This document shows positions 1 to 6,939 of a stretch of DNA of 8,769 bases, piece after piece; position 1 is the first letter of the stretch, and each line of letters starts with the position of its first letter. The notes beneath the pieces were generated by a model. It saw only the letters and a program-made list of their open reading frames with translations. It made no database searches and was not told the DNA's origin. The translations under genes were made by a program, and so were the position numbers. The stretch comes from Proteobacteria bacterium UBA6492 (GTDB taxonomy: Bacteria; Pseudomonadota; Gammaproteobacteria; UBA6429; Thiohalophilaceae), in NCBI GenBank assembly GCA_002436485.1, contig DJMK01000066.1, forward strand, positions 7,955 through 16,723, read 5' to 3'.

Positions 1-2032
1 AAAAGTTTTTCCCGCCGACAGCGATGGGTGTATTAACAACATAACGAATAAGATCGTGTGTGCTGCCGTTAATATCGCTGCGCACTTTCAGTACCGGCTC
101 CCGAAACTGATCTATTCTGACCGATGTATTATTAATCCAGCTGTCGTACACCTTGCCTGAAGTGGCATAAATCTCCAATCCCAGTCCAGTGATATGTATA
201 TCACTGGCAATGCCATTGATATGTGGCCAGCCTTTTTGGTAGTTGAGCTCAACCTCGCGGGTATCTAAATGGGCAATCATGGTCCCTTTACCATTTCGAA
301 AAGGAAAATCCTTGAAGCGGCCATTAAATACAAACCCACCACTAGTTACATGGCCATCGACAATACCATTATCAAGCCAGTCAACCAGTTCCTTGTCCAT
401 AATGCTGACCGGATAATAACGCCATGCCTGGCGTGCATCACCATTAACGTAACGTACCTGCATATCAAGATAGGGAGACGTGTCATTATCTGGAATAGTC
501 AGAGCCAGTGCTAAATCAGAATCAATATCCGTTGTGCTGAGATAAATATTGTCCGATTGAATATGCCACGCTTCATTGTAGCGCCACCACCGCAGCTTCC
601 CATCCAGCTTGGTAATTTCAAACGGTTGACGAAATAACTTGGGTAGTTCGACAGAAGCTACACTGTTTTCAAGTTGCAGCTGGCCAGTCTCATGGTTTAA
701 CTGAACCTGACCATCGATGCTGGTAAAACCAGGTATTTTTTTCCAGGGTTCAATTGTCAGATCCTTGAATCCAGTACTGAGATAATATTGCGCCTGTTGA
801 TTCTTGCGTTTTGTGTAACCAAAATGCAGGTTAGCAAGATCGCCCGCCGGATTTAAACCTGCCAATGTTTCCTGTATATCTTTTTCCATCAGGCGCGACT
901 CCAGTAAAATTCGCCTGATATTGCCAATACGTATAAAGCTGGAATAAATTTTTACTGATTCAGTATTCTCACTTGCAACTTGATAACGCACACTGATATC
1001 ACTGGCAGGCCAGTCCCTCTTGCTATCGTGATAGCGAAAATCATCGATATTCAGTAACCAGCCACCCCCCTCACGGCGCCAGTGAAACTGACCGCTGGCA
1101 AGCCGCACATAAAAAGGGAAGGTATCCTTGTGGAACCTGATATCCATGTCATAGCCCGCAACATCTGCAGTAACCTTTTCAATATGACCGTCTTTCCATA
1201 CACCCCATAATTCGGCATCAATTACGCCTGCATTGATAGAGGTATCCTCGTGCACGGGTTTCATTCCCCAGTTGACGATTTGCAATCCCTTGCCACTGGC
1301 GTAAAAACGGCCTTGCCATTTAAGTGGATCGAGAATATTACCAGTAAAGTCAATGTCCACTTTAACGTCTCGTCCCAACTCGTCCGGCAACTGCACAGTG
1401 CCAGTAAGCTGGTGGCGTTGTTCGTCATTACGAATAAAAAAGTTAACGTGTTGAAAGTGGCGAGTTTTCTTGCCTTGGATTTCATCGATCCAGACAACCG
1501 AGCTGTCCTTGATCGCCAGTTCACTGCGCTCAAACAACCAGCGGGATAATTCATTGGATGCCGGTTTTGTCAGTTCCTGCGTGGTCTCCAGTTGTTGTCC
1601 AACTTTTGCGAAGTCCAGACCCCTGATAATAAAAGTACCGTCCTGCTGGCGAATGATACTCAGGTTTACACCATGAATGGTAAAGCTGTCAGGAATCAGC
1701 TTTTTACTAAAGATACTGCGTAACAGATCGATGCCGAGGCTGGCCTTTTCAAAACGAACAATCTCCTGTTCACCTTTGGCGTCCAGGAGGATGACATCGT
1801 TGAAGATTACCTGCGGTGTAAATCCGGCAATCCTCGCATCCATCGAGCCAATACGCACACTGGTTTCGATGACAGTACTGGCCAGCTGTTCAACCCGCTC
1901 TCGATAAACTTCAACATCCGGAGGAAAGACACGCAGAATGGAAATGACAACCGCAATACTTAATATCAGACCTACCAGTGAATACCAGAAGAATCGGTAT
2001 GTCCATCGCAGACAGTTACGAAAAAATTCCAT
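1..2032 (-). CDS. yhdP: YhdP-family AsmA-like envelope protein (partial, N-terminal 677 codons)
   Basis: Translating the minus strand from the ATG at 2032 gives 677 codons without a stop to the left edge; the C-terminal part lies outside (E. coli YhdP is about 1266 residues). YhdP is a large AsmA-like protein anchored in the inner membrane. With TamB and YdbH it carries phospholipids towards the outer membrane. The sequence starts with a short basic tail and one membrane segment (about 15-34, YSLVGLILSIAVVISILRVF), then periplasmic sequence. VRIGSMDARIAGFTPQVIFN (59-78) is the AsmA-like opening block. Around 539-560, YYPVSIMDKELVDWLDNGIV matches the middle region of YhdP (DUF3971/TIGR02099 type), and QKGWPHINGIASDIHITGLG follows. 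A long run of short beta-strand-like repeats fits a hydrophobic-groove bridge. An in-frame TAA eight codons upstream fixes the start. An AGG 10 nt before the ATG is the only ribosome-binding hint. Confidence 0.92.
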   Translation of the reverse strand, partial: MEFFRNCLRWTYRFFWYSLVGLILSIAVVISILRVFPPDVEVYRERVEQLASTVIETSVRIGSMDARIAGFTPQVIFNDVILLDAKGEQEIVRFEKASLGIDLLRSIFSKKLIPDSFTIHGVNLSIIRQQDGTFIIRGLDFAKVGQQLETTQELTKPASNELSRWLFERSELAIKDSSVVWIDEIQGKKTRHFQHVNFFIRNDEQRHQLTGTVQLPDELGRDVKVDIDFTGNILDPLKWQGRFYASGKGLQIVNWGMKPVHEDTSINAGVIDAELWGVWKDGHIEKVTADVAGYDMDIRFHKDTFPFYVRLASGQFHWRREGGGWLLNIDDFRYHDSKRDWPASDISVRYQVASENTESVKIYSSFIRIGNIRRILLESRLMEKDIQETLAGLNPAGDLANLHFGYTKRKNQQAQYYLSTGFKDLTIEPWKKIPGFTSIDGQVQLNHETGQLQLENSVASVELPKLFRQPFEITKLDGKLRWWRYNEAWHIQSDNIYLSTTDIDSDLALALTIPDNDTSPYLDMQVRYVNGDARQAWRYYPVSIMDKELVDWLDNGIVDGHVTSGGFVFNGRFKDFPFRNGKGTMIAHLDTREVELNYQKGWPHINGIASDIHITGLGLEIYATSGKVYDSWINNTSVRIDQFREPVLKVRSDINGSTHDLIRYVVNTPIAVGGKNF

Positions 2033-2053
2033 GGTGCGATTGCCTGAAAATGA

Positions 2054-3526
2054 TTACATCAAAACCACATCAAACTGCTCTTGTGTATACTCTGATTCAA
2101 CCTGCAGTTTGATTGGCTTGCCTATAAATTCCTCGAGCTCCGCCAAGCTGGTTGACTCTTCATCCACCAGCAGATCTACAACTGACTGGGAAGCCAGTAC
2201 CAACAGTTGCTGAGCGTCAAATTGTCGAGCCTCGCGGAGGATTTCTCGAAATATATCGTAACAAACTGTTTCTGCCGTCATTAGTGAACCACGCCCGCTG
2301 CACGTTGGACAGGCCTCGCACAGAACATGTTCTAGCGATTCACGTGTACGTTTACGCGTCATTTCAACCAGGCCAAGTGTGGATACCTCGCTGATATGCG
2401 TTTTGGCATGGTCCTTTTCCAGGTTTTTTTCCAGTGCACGCAGCACCTGGCGACGATGTTCGCTGTCCAGCATATCAATAAAGTCGATAATAATAATGCC
2501 CCCCAGGTTTCGCAGACGAAGTTGTCTGACGATGGCCTGACTGGCTTCCAGATTGGTTTTGAAAATGGTTTCTTCCAGGTTGCGATGCCCTACGAATGCG
2601 CCGGTATTGACATCGATAGTAGTCATCGCCTCGGTCTGGTCGATAATCAGGTATCCACCGGACTTTAACTGTACCTTGTGCAATAAGGCCTTGCGGATTT
2701 CATCCTCGACACCATAAATATCAAAAATCGGTCGTTCACCCGGGTAGTGTTCAATACGCCCGGATAACTCGGGTATAAATTTTTCTGCGAAACGATTAAC
2801 CCTTTCATAGGTCTCGCGCGAATCGATCCTGATTTTTTCAAGATCCGTATCGCCGAGATCACGCATGGTGCGCATTACCAGTGGTAGATCCTCATGTACC
2901 AGCGAACCATCCTGTTCGGTCTCGACTTTCTCGACGATTGCTCTCCAGAGTTTTTGCAGGAACTGCATGTCTTTCAAAATAGCTTCCTTGCTCACACCTT
3001 CGGCTACTGTCCTGAGAATATAACCGCCCGGATCAAACTGTACCGACAACTCGGTGATGATGTCTTTCAATCGCTGACGTTCCTCGGGATTCTCAATCTT
3101 TTGCGAGATACCGACGTGTTGTGCACCAGGCATATAAACCAGATAACGTGACGGTATTGAAATTTGTGTAGTCAGACGCGCGCCTTTTGTACCCATCGGA
3201 TCCTTGACTACCTGCACAACCACAGACTGGCCTTCCTGTACCAGGCTTACAATTTGCGGTTCCGGCCGGTTCTCCGTTGATACATCCTCTTCTTCCAGGT
3301 TACGCGCAATGTCCGAGGCATGTAAAAAGGCAGTCCGCTCCAGCCCGATTTCCACGAAAGCAGCCTGCATACCAGGCAGTACCCGCACAACCTTTCCTTT
3401 ATATACATTACCTACCAGGCCACGCTTGCGTGCACGCTCGATATGTACCTCCTGAAGCACACCATTTTCGACAAACGCGATACGGGTCTCCTGGGGTGTT
3501 ACGTTAATTAGTAATTCTTCACTCAT
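2054..3526 (-). CDS. rng: Ribonuclease G
   Basis: RNase G is the endoribonuclease of the RNase E/G family that matures the 5' end of 16S rRNA and helps degrade some mRNAs. At 490 residues it matches E. coli RNase G (489) and lacks the long C-terminal scaffold of RNase E. An S1 RNA-binding domain spans roughly 35-120, opening with GNVYKGKVVRVLPGMQAAFV. The DNase I-like catalytic part holds the two metal ligands, D305 in TTIDVNTGAFVG and D348 in IIIIDFIDM. The Zn-link that joins subunits is CPTC, with C406 and C409, inside CEACPTCSGRG. The N-terminal MSEELLINVTPQETRIAFVE is typical of RNase G rather than RNase E. Start ATG lies 3 bp after maf, and yhdP follows after 21 bp, giving the maf-rng-yhdP order known from enterobacteria. 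Nothing is missing. Confidence 0.97.
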   Translation of the reverse strand: MSEELLINVTPQETRIAFVENGVLQEVHIERARKRGLVGNVYKGKVVRVLPGMQAAFVEIGLERTAFLHASDIARNLEEEDVSTENRPEPQIVSLVQEGQSVVVQVVKDPMGTKGARLTTQISIPSRYLVYMPGAQHVGISQKIENPEERQRLKDIITELSVQFDPGGYILRTVAEGVSKEAILKDMQFLQKLWRAIVEKVETEQDGSLVHEDLPLVMRTMRDLGDTDLEKIRIDSRETYERVNRFAEKFIPELSGRIEHYPGERPIFDIYGVEDEIRKALLHKVQLKSGGYLIIDQTEAMTTIDVNTGAFVGHRNLEETIFKTNLEASQAIVRQLRLRNLGGIIIIDFIDMLDSEHRRQVLRALEKNLEKDHAKTHISEVSTLGLVEMTRKRTRESLEHVLCEACPTCSGRGSLMTAETVCYDIFREILREARQFDAQQLLVLASQSVVDLLVDEESTSLAELEEFIGKPIKLQVESEYTQEQFDVVLM

Positions 3527-3529
3527 ACA

Positions 3530-4114
3530 CTATCTTTGCCATACAGGTACATCATGCTGTGCCAATAACTGTGCTGTTTCAAACAAAGGTAATCCCATTA
3601 CGCCTGAGTAGCTGCCTACCAGCTTCGTGATAAAGGCAGCAGCATAGCCCTGGATTGCATAGCTACCTGCCTTGTCGGCAGGCTCACCAGTATCCCAGTA
3701 TGCCTCGATCTCCTCGAGGCTCAACTCGCGGAATGTTACCTCACTCACATTAACACAAACTGACTGTTGGCGACTAACGACTGCGACACCCGTCATCACC
3801 TGGTGGCTACGACCGGATAGCCGTTGCAACATGGTAATGGCATTACCTCGTGTAGCTGGTTTACCCAAAATTTCACCATCGATCACCACCACGGTATCAG
3901 CCCCCAGTACAGGGCGTTGTTCAGTAGATGACAGTGCCTGCTGAACAGCAGCGGCCTTTTCAACAGCCAAACGCTGAACAAACACCTCGGGCTTTTCACC
4001 GGGCTGGTGGTTCTCAGCCACGTCCTGGCTACGCACAGCGAAATGTACACCGAGCTGATTAAGCAATTCCTGTCGTCGAGGGGATTGCGAGGCCAGAAAA
4101 AGATCCACGTCCAT
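3530..4114 (-). CDS. maf: Maf/YhdE-type nucleoside triphosphate pyrophosphatase (dTTP/UTP)
   Basis: Maf proteins hydrolyse non-canonical or excess nucleoside triphosphates to monophosphate and pyrophosphate. The E. coli YhdE subgroup prefers dTTP, UTP and modified U nucleotides. The 194-residue product has LASQSPRRQELL (7-18) for phosphate binding, LGADTVVVIDGEILGKP (70-86) with the metal and catalytic residues, and AGSYAIQG (149-156). These blocks point to YhdE rather than the YceF (m7GTP) subgroup, which lacks the SPRR, GADTVV and IQG forms. The C-terminus YSGVMGLPLFETAQLL is also typical. Start is ATG, 12 bp after rlmH, with a weak GGA-containing binding site. rng begins 3 bp after the TAG stop. 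The maf-rng pairing is also found in E. coli (yhdE-rng), which supports the subgroup call. Confidence 0.95.
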   Translation of the reverse strand: MDVDLFLASQSPRRQELLNQLGVHFAVRSQDVAENHQPGEKPEVFVQRLAVEKAAAVQQALSSTEQRPVLGADTVVVIDGEILGKPATRGNAITMLQRLSGRSHQVMTGVAVVSRQQSVCVNVSEVTFRELSLEEIEAYWDTGEPADKAGSYAIQGYAAAFITKLVGSYSGVMGLPLFETAQLLAQHDVPVWQR

Positions 4115-4126
4115 GCAGCTATTCCG

Positions 4127-4594
4127 TTATTTATGATAGGGATGGTTTTGCAAAATACTCCAGGCCCGGTATAACTGCTCCGCTAACATGATACGAATCA
4201 GTGGATGAGGAAAGGTCATGGCGGAGAAAGACAAACGTGTTTGTGCGCGCGCAAGACACTCGCTAGTCATGCCTTCCGGCCCTCCGATCAGAACCGCCAC
4301 ATCACCGCCCTGTTGTTGCCATTGTTCGAGCTGGCTGGCCAGCTTTTCAGTTGACCATTGCTGGCCTTCACGATCAAGTGCCACCACGTGCGCCCTGTCT
4401 GGTATCGCCTGCAGCATGCGAGCGCTCTCTTTTAACATAATACGTTTGATGTCCGCCGACTTGCTTCGCTTCTCTGCCGGTATCTCGATCATGTTTAGCG
4501 GCATAGAGTTGGCTAGTCGCCTGGCATACTCCTGGAATCCAGTATCAACCCAGCCAGGCATTCGTTCACCAACAGCAATGATATTAATTTGCAT
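4127..4594 (-). CDS. rlmH: 23S rRNA pseudouridine-1915 N3-methyltransferase RlmH
   Basis: RlmH is the SPOUT-fold enzyme that uses S-adenosylmethionine to methylate pseudouridine 1915 in helix 69 of 23S rRNA, acting on assembled 70S ribosomes. From the chosen ATG the product is exactly 155 residues, the E. coli length. It begins MQINIIAVGERMPGWVDTGF, matching the family start. The SPOUT knot shows VALDREGQQWSTEKLA (71-86), the SAM-loop LIGGPEGM (102-109), FPHPLIRIMLAEQLYRAW (128-145) and the end NHPYHK. The same frame stays open upstream to 4888, but that part overlaps rsfS in another frame and has no family similarity, so the ATG at 4594 is preferred. It has no obvious Shine-Dalgarno and may depend on translation of rsfS 16 bp upstream. 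maf follows after 12 bp. Confidence 0.97.
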   Translation of the reverse strand: MQINIIAVGERMPGWVDTGFQEYARRLANSMPLNMIEIPAEKRSKSADIKRIMLKESARMLQAIPDRAHVVALDREGQQWSTEKLASQLEQWQQQGGDVAVLIGGPEGMTSECLARAQTRLSFSAMTFPHPLIRIMLAEQLYRAWSILQNHPYHK

Positions 4595-4610
4595 GTGAAA
4601 AACAGCTTTA

Positions 4611-4961
4611 TCAGACTTCCTGTCTGCTGTTTGCCGGGCTTTCGTCGCCCCATAGTTTTTCCAGGTTATAAAAATCGCGCACCGATGGTTGCATGACATG
4701 GACAACCACATCACCCAGATCAACCAGCGCCCACTCTCCAGCCTCGGTGCCTTCGGTGCCGAGCACCTGTATGCCTTCTTTTTTACTTTTCTCAATAACT
4801 GAATCAACCAGTGCCTTGACCTGTCGATTACTGTTACCGGTAGCAATGACCATGACGTCAGTGATACTTGTCTTGTCTCTGACATCAATTACGCGTATGT
4901 CACTGCCCTTGATATCTTCCAGCGCTTCCACTACCAGTTTTTTCAATGCTTCGATTTCCAC
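4611..4961 (-). CDS. rsfS: Ribosome silencing factor RsfS
   Basis: RsfS (Iojap/YbeB family) binds ribosomal protein uL14 on the 50S subunit and blocks joining to 30S, lowering translation when nutrients are short. The 116-residue protein shows the whole family pattern: VIDVRDKTSITDVMVIATG (24-42), then NRQVKALVDSV (45-55), and the strong signature GEWALVDLGDVVVHVM (75-90) followed by QPSVRDFYNLEKLWGD (91-106). The start is GTG, supported by AAGAGGT five bases upstream. The alignment of MEIEALKKLV with the usual family N-terminus also fits. It lies 10 bp after nadD and 16 bp before rlmH, the conserved nadD-rsfS-rlmH order. Confidence 0.97.
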   Translation of the reverse strand: MEIEALKKLVVEALEDIKGSDIRVIDVRDKTSITDVMVIATGNSNRQVKALVDSVIEKSKKEGIQVLGTEGTEAGEWALVDLGDVVVHVMQPSVRDFYNLEKLWGDESPANSRQEV

Positions 4962-4966
4962 TCAAG

Positions 4967-4973
4967 ACCTCTT
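4967..4973 (-). promoter_or_regulatory. Ribosome binding site for rsfS (AAGAGGT)
   Basis: AAGAGGT on the minus strand ends 5 nt before the GTG at 4961. Its first bases belong to the TAA stop of nadD, so termination of nadD and initiation of rsfS are likely coupled. This is the clearest Shine-Dalgarno sequence in the window, and it settles the GTG start. Confidence 0.75.
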
Positions 4974-5607
4974 ATTGATAAATCCTGTTATGCCGTATGT
5001 AATCTGTAACAACCTGTGGTAACAAGTAACGAATATTTTTACCGTCCCGTATACAATTGCGCACCATGGTTGATGAAATATCCAGTTGTGTCACCGGGTA
5101 AAACAATATGTTGCCCGCAGATGCATCTAAAAAAGCATCAATATCATCCTGCCTGTGATTGACCAGATACTCATTCAGCGCATGGCTAGTCTTTTCGGAA
5201 TCAAAATCTGCATTGGGCCGATGCGTCACAACAAGACTAACCATCTGCAAAATATCCTGCCAACGTTTCCACTGCTCAAACTCAATAAACGCATCCATAC
5301 CCAGAATCAGGCAGAATTTTTTGTCCGGCTTTTCCTGTTTCAGACTGGCCAGTGTATCCACCATGTAAGACGTGCCACCCCGACTTATCTCCCGATCATC
5401 GACAACAAAACCGGGTTGTTCAGACACCGCCAAACTGACCATGGCCAGGCGTTGTTCCGCGCTGGCTACTGGTTGCTGTCGATGCGGAGGTTGGCCGCAG
5501 GGAATAAAGCGCACCTGTTCCAGTCCAATGCCTTCATGCACATCCAGTGCCGGTCGTAAATGCCCGAAGTGAACCGGATCAAACGTGCCGCCATAAATAC
5601 CTATCAT
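4972..5607 (-). CDS. nadD: Nicotinate-mononucleotide adenylyltransferase
   Basis: NadD joins nicotinate mononucleotide and ATP to give deamido-NAD and pyrophosphate, the step before NAD synthetase in the de novo and Preiss-Handler routes. The 211-residue product starts with the nucleotidyltransferase signature GGTFDPVHFGH (6-16), whose histidines bind the ATP phosphates. It then has FIPCGQPPHR (34-43), the LGMDAF block (102-107) and the closing ISSTMVRNCIRDG motif (177-189). Length is normal for the family. The ATG at 5607 is the only credible start: an in-frame TAG lies eight codons upstream, within the 51-bp spacer after proA, and no ATG, GTG or TTG lies between them. The spacer is the largest in the window, and no good Shine-Dalgarno is visible before the ATG. 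The TAA stop forms part of the ribosome binding site of rsfS. Confidence 0.97.
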   Translation of the reverse strand: MIGIYGGTFDPVHFGHLRPALDVHEGIGLEQVRFIPCGQPPHRQQPVASAEQRLAMVSLAVSEQPGFVVDDREISRGGTSYMVDTLASLKQEKPDKKFCLILGMDAFIEFEQWKRWQDILQMVSLVVTHRPNADFDSEKTSHALNEYLVNHRQDDIDAFLDASAGNILFYPVTQLDISSTMVRNCIRDGKNIRYLLPQVVTDYIRHNRIYQ

Positions 5608-5658
5608 ATGATCAACGTGAAAGTATGCCGGCTAGTTGTCGCTGGCAACAGATATGAA

Positions 5659-6927
5659 TCAGGTACGGATATGACCATCACCCAAGACAATATATTTTTG
5701 CGATGTCAGACCTTCCAGTCCAACGGGTCCACGAGCGTGTATCTTGTCAGTACTGATACCGATTTCTGCGCCCAGTCCATATTCAAAACCATCGGCAAAC
5801 CGGGTTGAGGCATTGACCATCACAGAACTGGAATCCACTTCCGTCAGGAACCGACGTGCCCGACTATAGTTTTCAGTAATGATAGATTCAGTATGCCCCG
5901 AGCTGTGCTGATGAATATGTTCGATGGCTTCATCCAGTCCGTGCACAACACGTATGGAAAGGATCGGTGCAAGGTACTCGGTATCCCAGTCTTCATCCGT
6001 TGCGGCTTCACAATAAGGCAAAATCGCCTGGGTCTGAATACAACCTCTCAATACGACCCCTTCAGCCTGGTACATTTCACCCAGTTTCGGTAATACGTCG
6101 TTGGCAACAGCAAGGTCTACCAGCAGGCTTTCCATCGTGTTACAGGTACCATAGCGTTGCGTCTTGGCGTTAAAGGCAACGGCTGTCGCCTTGTCGAGAT
6201 CGGCTTCACCATCAATATACACATGGCAAACGCCATGCAGATGCTTAATGACTGGCACACGTGCTTCGGCGCTGACCCGTTCGATCAATCCCTTGCCGCC
6301 ACGCGGTACGATGACATCGACATACTGCGACATGGTAATCAATTCACCCACCGCGCTGCGATCGGCTGTCTCAATTACCTGCACGATATCCACTGGCAGT
6401 CCGGCTTTTTTGAGACCATCACGAATACACTGTGCCAACGCCTGATTGGAATGCAAAGCTTCCGAACCACCCCGCAGTATCGCCGCGTTTCCGGATTTCA
6501 GACACAGCGCCGCTGCATCGATTGTCACGTTGGGACGTGATTCATAAATGATACCAACTACACCGAGCGGCACGCGCATCTTACCGACCTGGATACCGGA
6601 AGGCATGTAGCGCATATCTGTGATGGCACCAACTGGATCAGGTAACGCCACGATCTGGCGCACACCTTCGGCCATTGCGGCAATGCGCTCATCATTGAGT
6701 TCCAGGCGATCCAGCAAAGCATCATCCAGCCCCTTGGCGCGCCCGGCCTCCAGATCCTGCTGGTTGGCATTGAGTAAGGCGTCGCGTTGCTGTTCGATTG
6801 CCTCGGCAATACCCAGCAAGGCGGCATTCTTCTGGCTGGTTTGCGCACGCGCTAGCACACGCGAGGCTGCCCGGGCCTGTTGGCCAAGCTGCATCATGTA
6901 TTGTTTTATATCGACTTTCACATCCAT
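5659..6927 (-). CDS. proA: Gamma-glutamyl phosphate reductase
   Basis: ProA reduces gamma-glutamyl phosphate to glutamate-5-semialdehyde with NADPH, the second step of proline synthesis from glutamate in the cytoplasm. The product has 422 residues (E. coli 417) and is an aldehyde dehydrogenase-fold enzyme. Visible family blocks are LGVVGIIYESRPNVTIDAAA (121-140), CLKSGNAAILRGG (142-154), VIVPRGGKGL (205-214) and the catalytic motif RYGTCNTMESLLV with the nucleophile Cys262. Near the C-terminus are VNASTRFADG and GLGAEIGISTDKIHARGP. The ATG start lies 12 bp after the holA stop with a GGGAA-like ribosome binding site before it. No proB (glutamate 5-kinase) is in the window, so the partner enzyme must be elsewhere. 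This gene separates holA from nadD, which are neighbours in E. coli. All key motifs are intact. Confidence 0.98.
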   Translation of the reverse strand: MDVKVDIKQYMMQLGQQARAASRVLARAQTSQKNAALLGIAEAIEQQRDALLNANQQDLEAGRAKGLDDALLDRLELNDERIAAMAEGVRQIVALPDPVGAITDMRYMPSGIQVGKMRVPLGVVGIIYESRPNVTIDAAALCLKSGNAAILRGGSEALHSNQALAQCIRDGLKKAGLPVDIVQVIETADRSAVGELITMSQYVDVIVPRGGKGLIERVSAEARVPVIKHLHGVCHVYIDGEADLDKATAVAFNAKTQRYGTCNTMESLLVDLAVANDVLPKLGEMYQAEGVVLRGCIQTQAILPYCEAATDEDWDTEYLAPILSIRVVHGLDEAIEHIHQHSSGHTESIITENYSRARRFLTEVDSSSVMVNASTRFADGFEYGLGAEIGISTDKIHARGPVGLEGLTSQKYIVLGDGHIRT

Positions 6928-6939
6928 CTTCGTTTCCCG

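Noticed and set aside
1261..1554. A 97-codon minus-strand open frame within the yhdP region.
   Set aside because: It lies in a different frame from the continuous 677-codon yhdP frame, which has family similarity throughout.
4218..4598. A 126-codon plus-strand open frame opposite rlmH.
   Set aside because: It is antisense to a conserved, full-length rlmH and its composition (Ser, Cys and Arg rich) is that of a shadow frame.
4595..4888. An upstream extension of rlmH in the same frame, which would give a 253-residue protein.
   Set aside because: The extra 98 codons overlap rsfS in another frame and show no family similarity. The protein from the ATG at 4594 has the exact family length and N-terminus.
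5155..5559. A 134-codon plus-strand open frame opposite nadD.
   Set aside because: It is wholly antisense to nadD, which carries intact motifs over this stretch; no family is recognisable in the opposite frame.
5634..5651. A possible small hairpin (GTTG/CAAC arms) between proA and nadD that might be a terminator.
   Set aside because: The arms pair over only 4 bp with an A-A and C-A mismatch around them, and no T-run follows. It is too weak to call.
5640..5700. A possible internal promoter at the end of proA driving nadD (a TTGTCT-like -35 box).
   Set aside because: No acceptable -10 box lies 16-18 bp downstream; the sequence there is CGTACC. AT-rich words nearby are within proA codons.
6157..6540. 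A 127-codon plus-strand open frame opposite proA.
   Set aside because: It is antisense to the catalytic region of proA, where base positions are constrained by that gene. No domain is seen.
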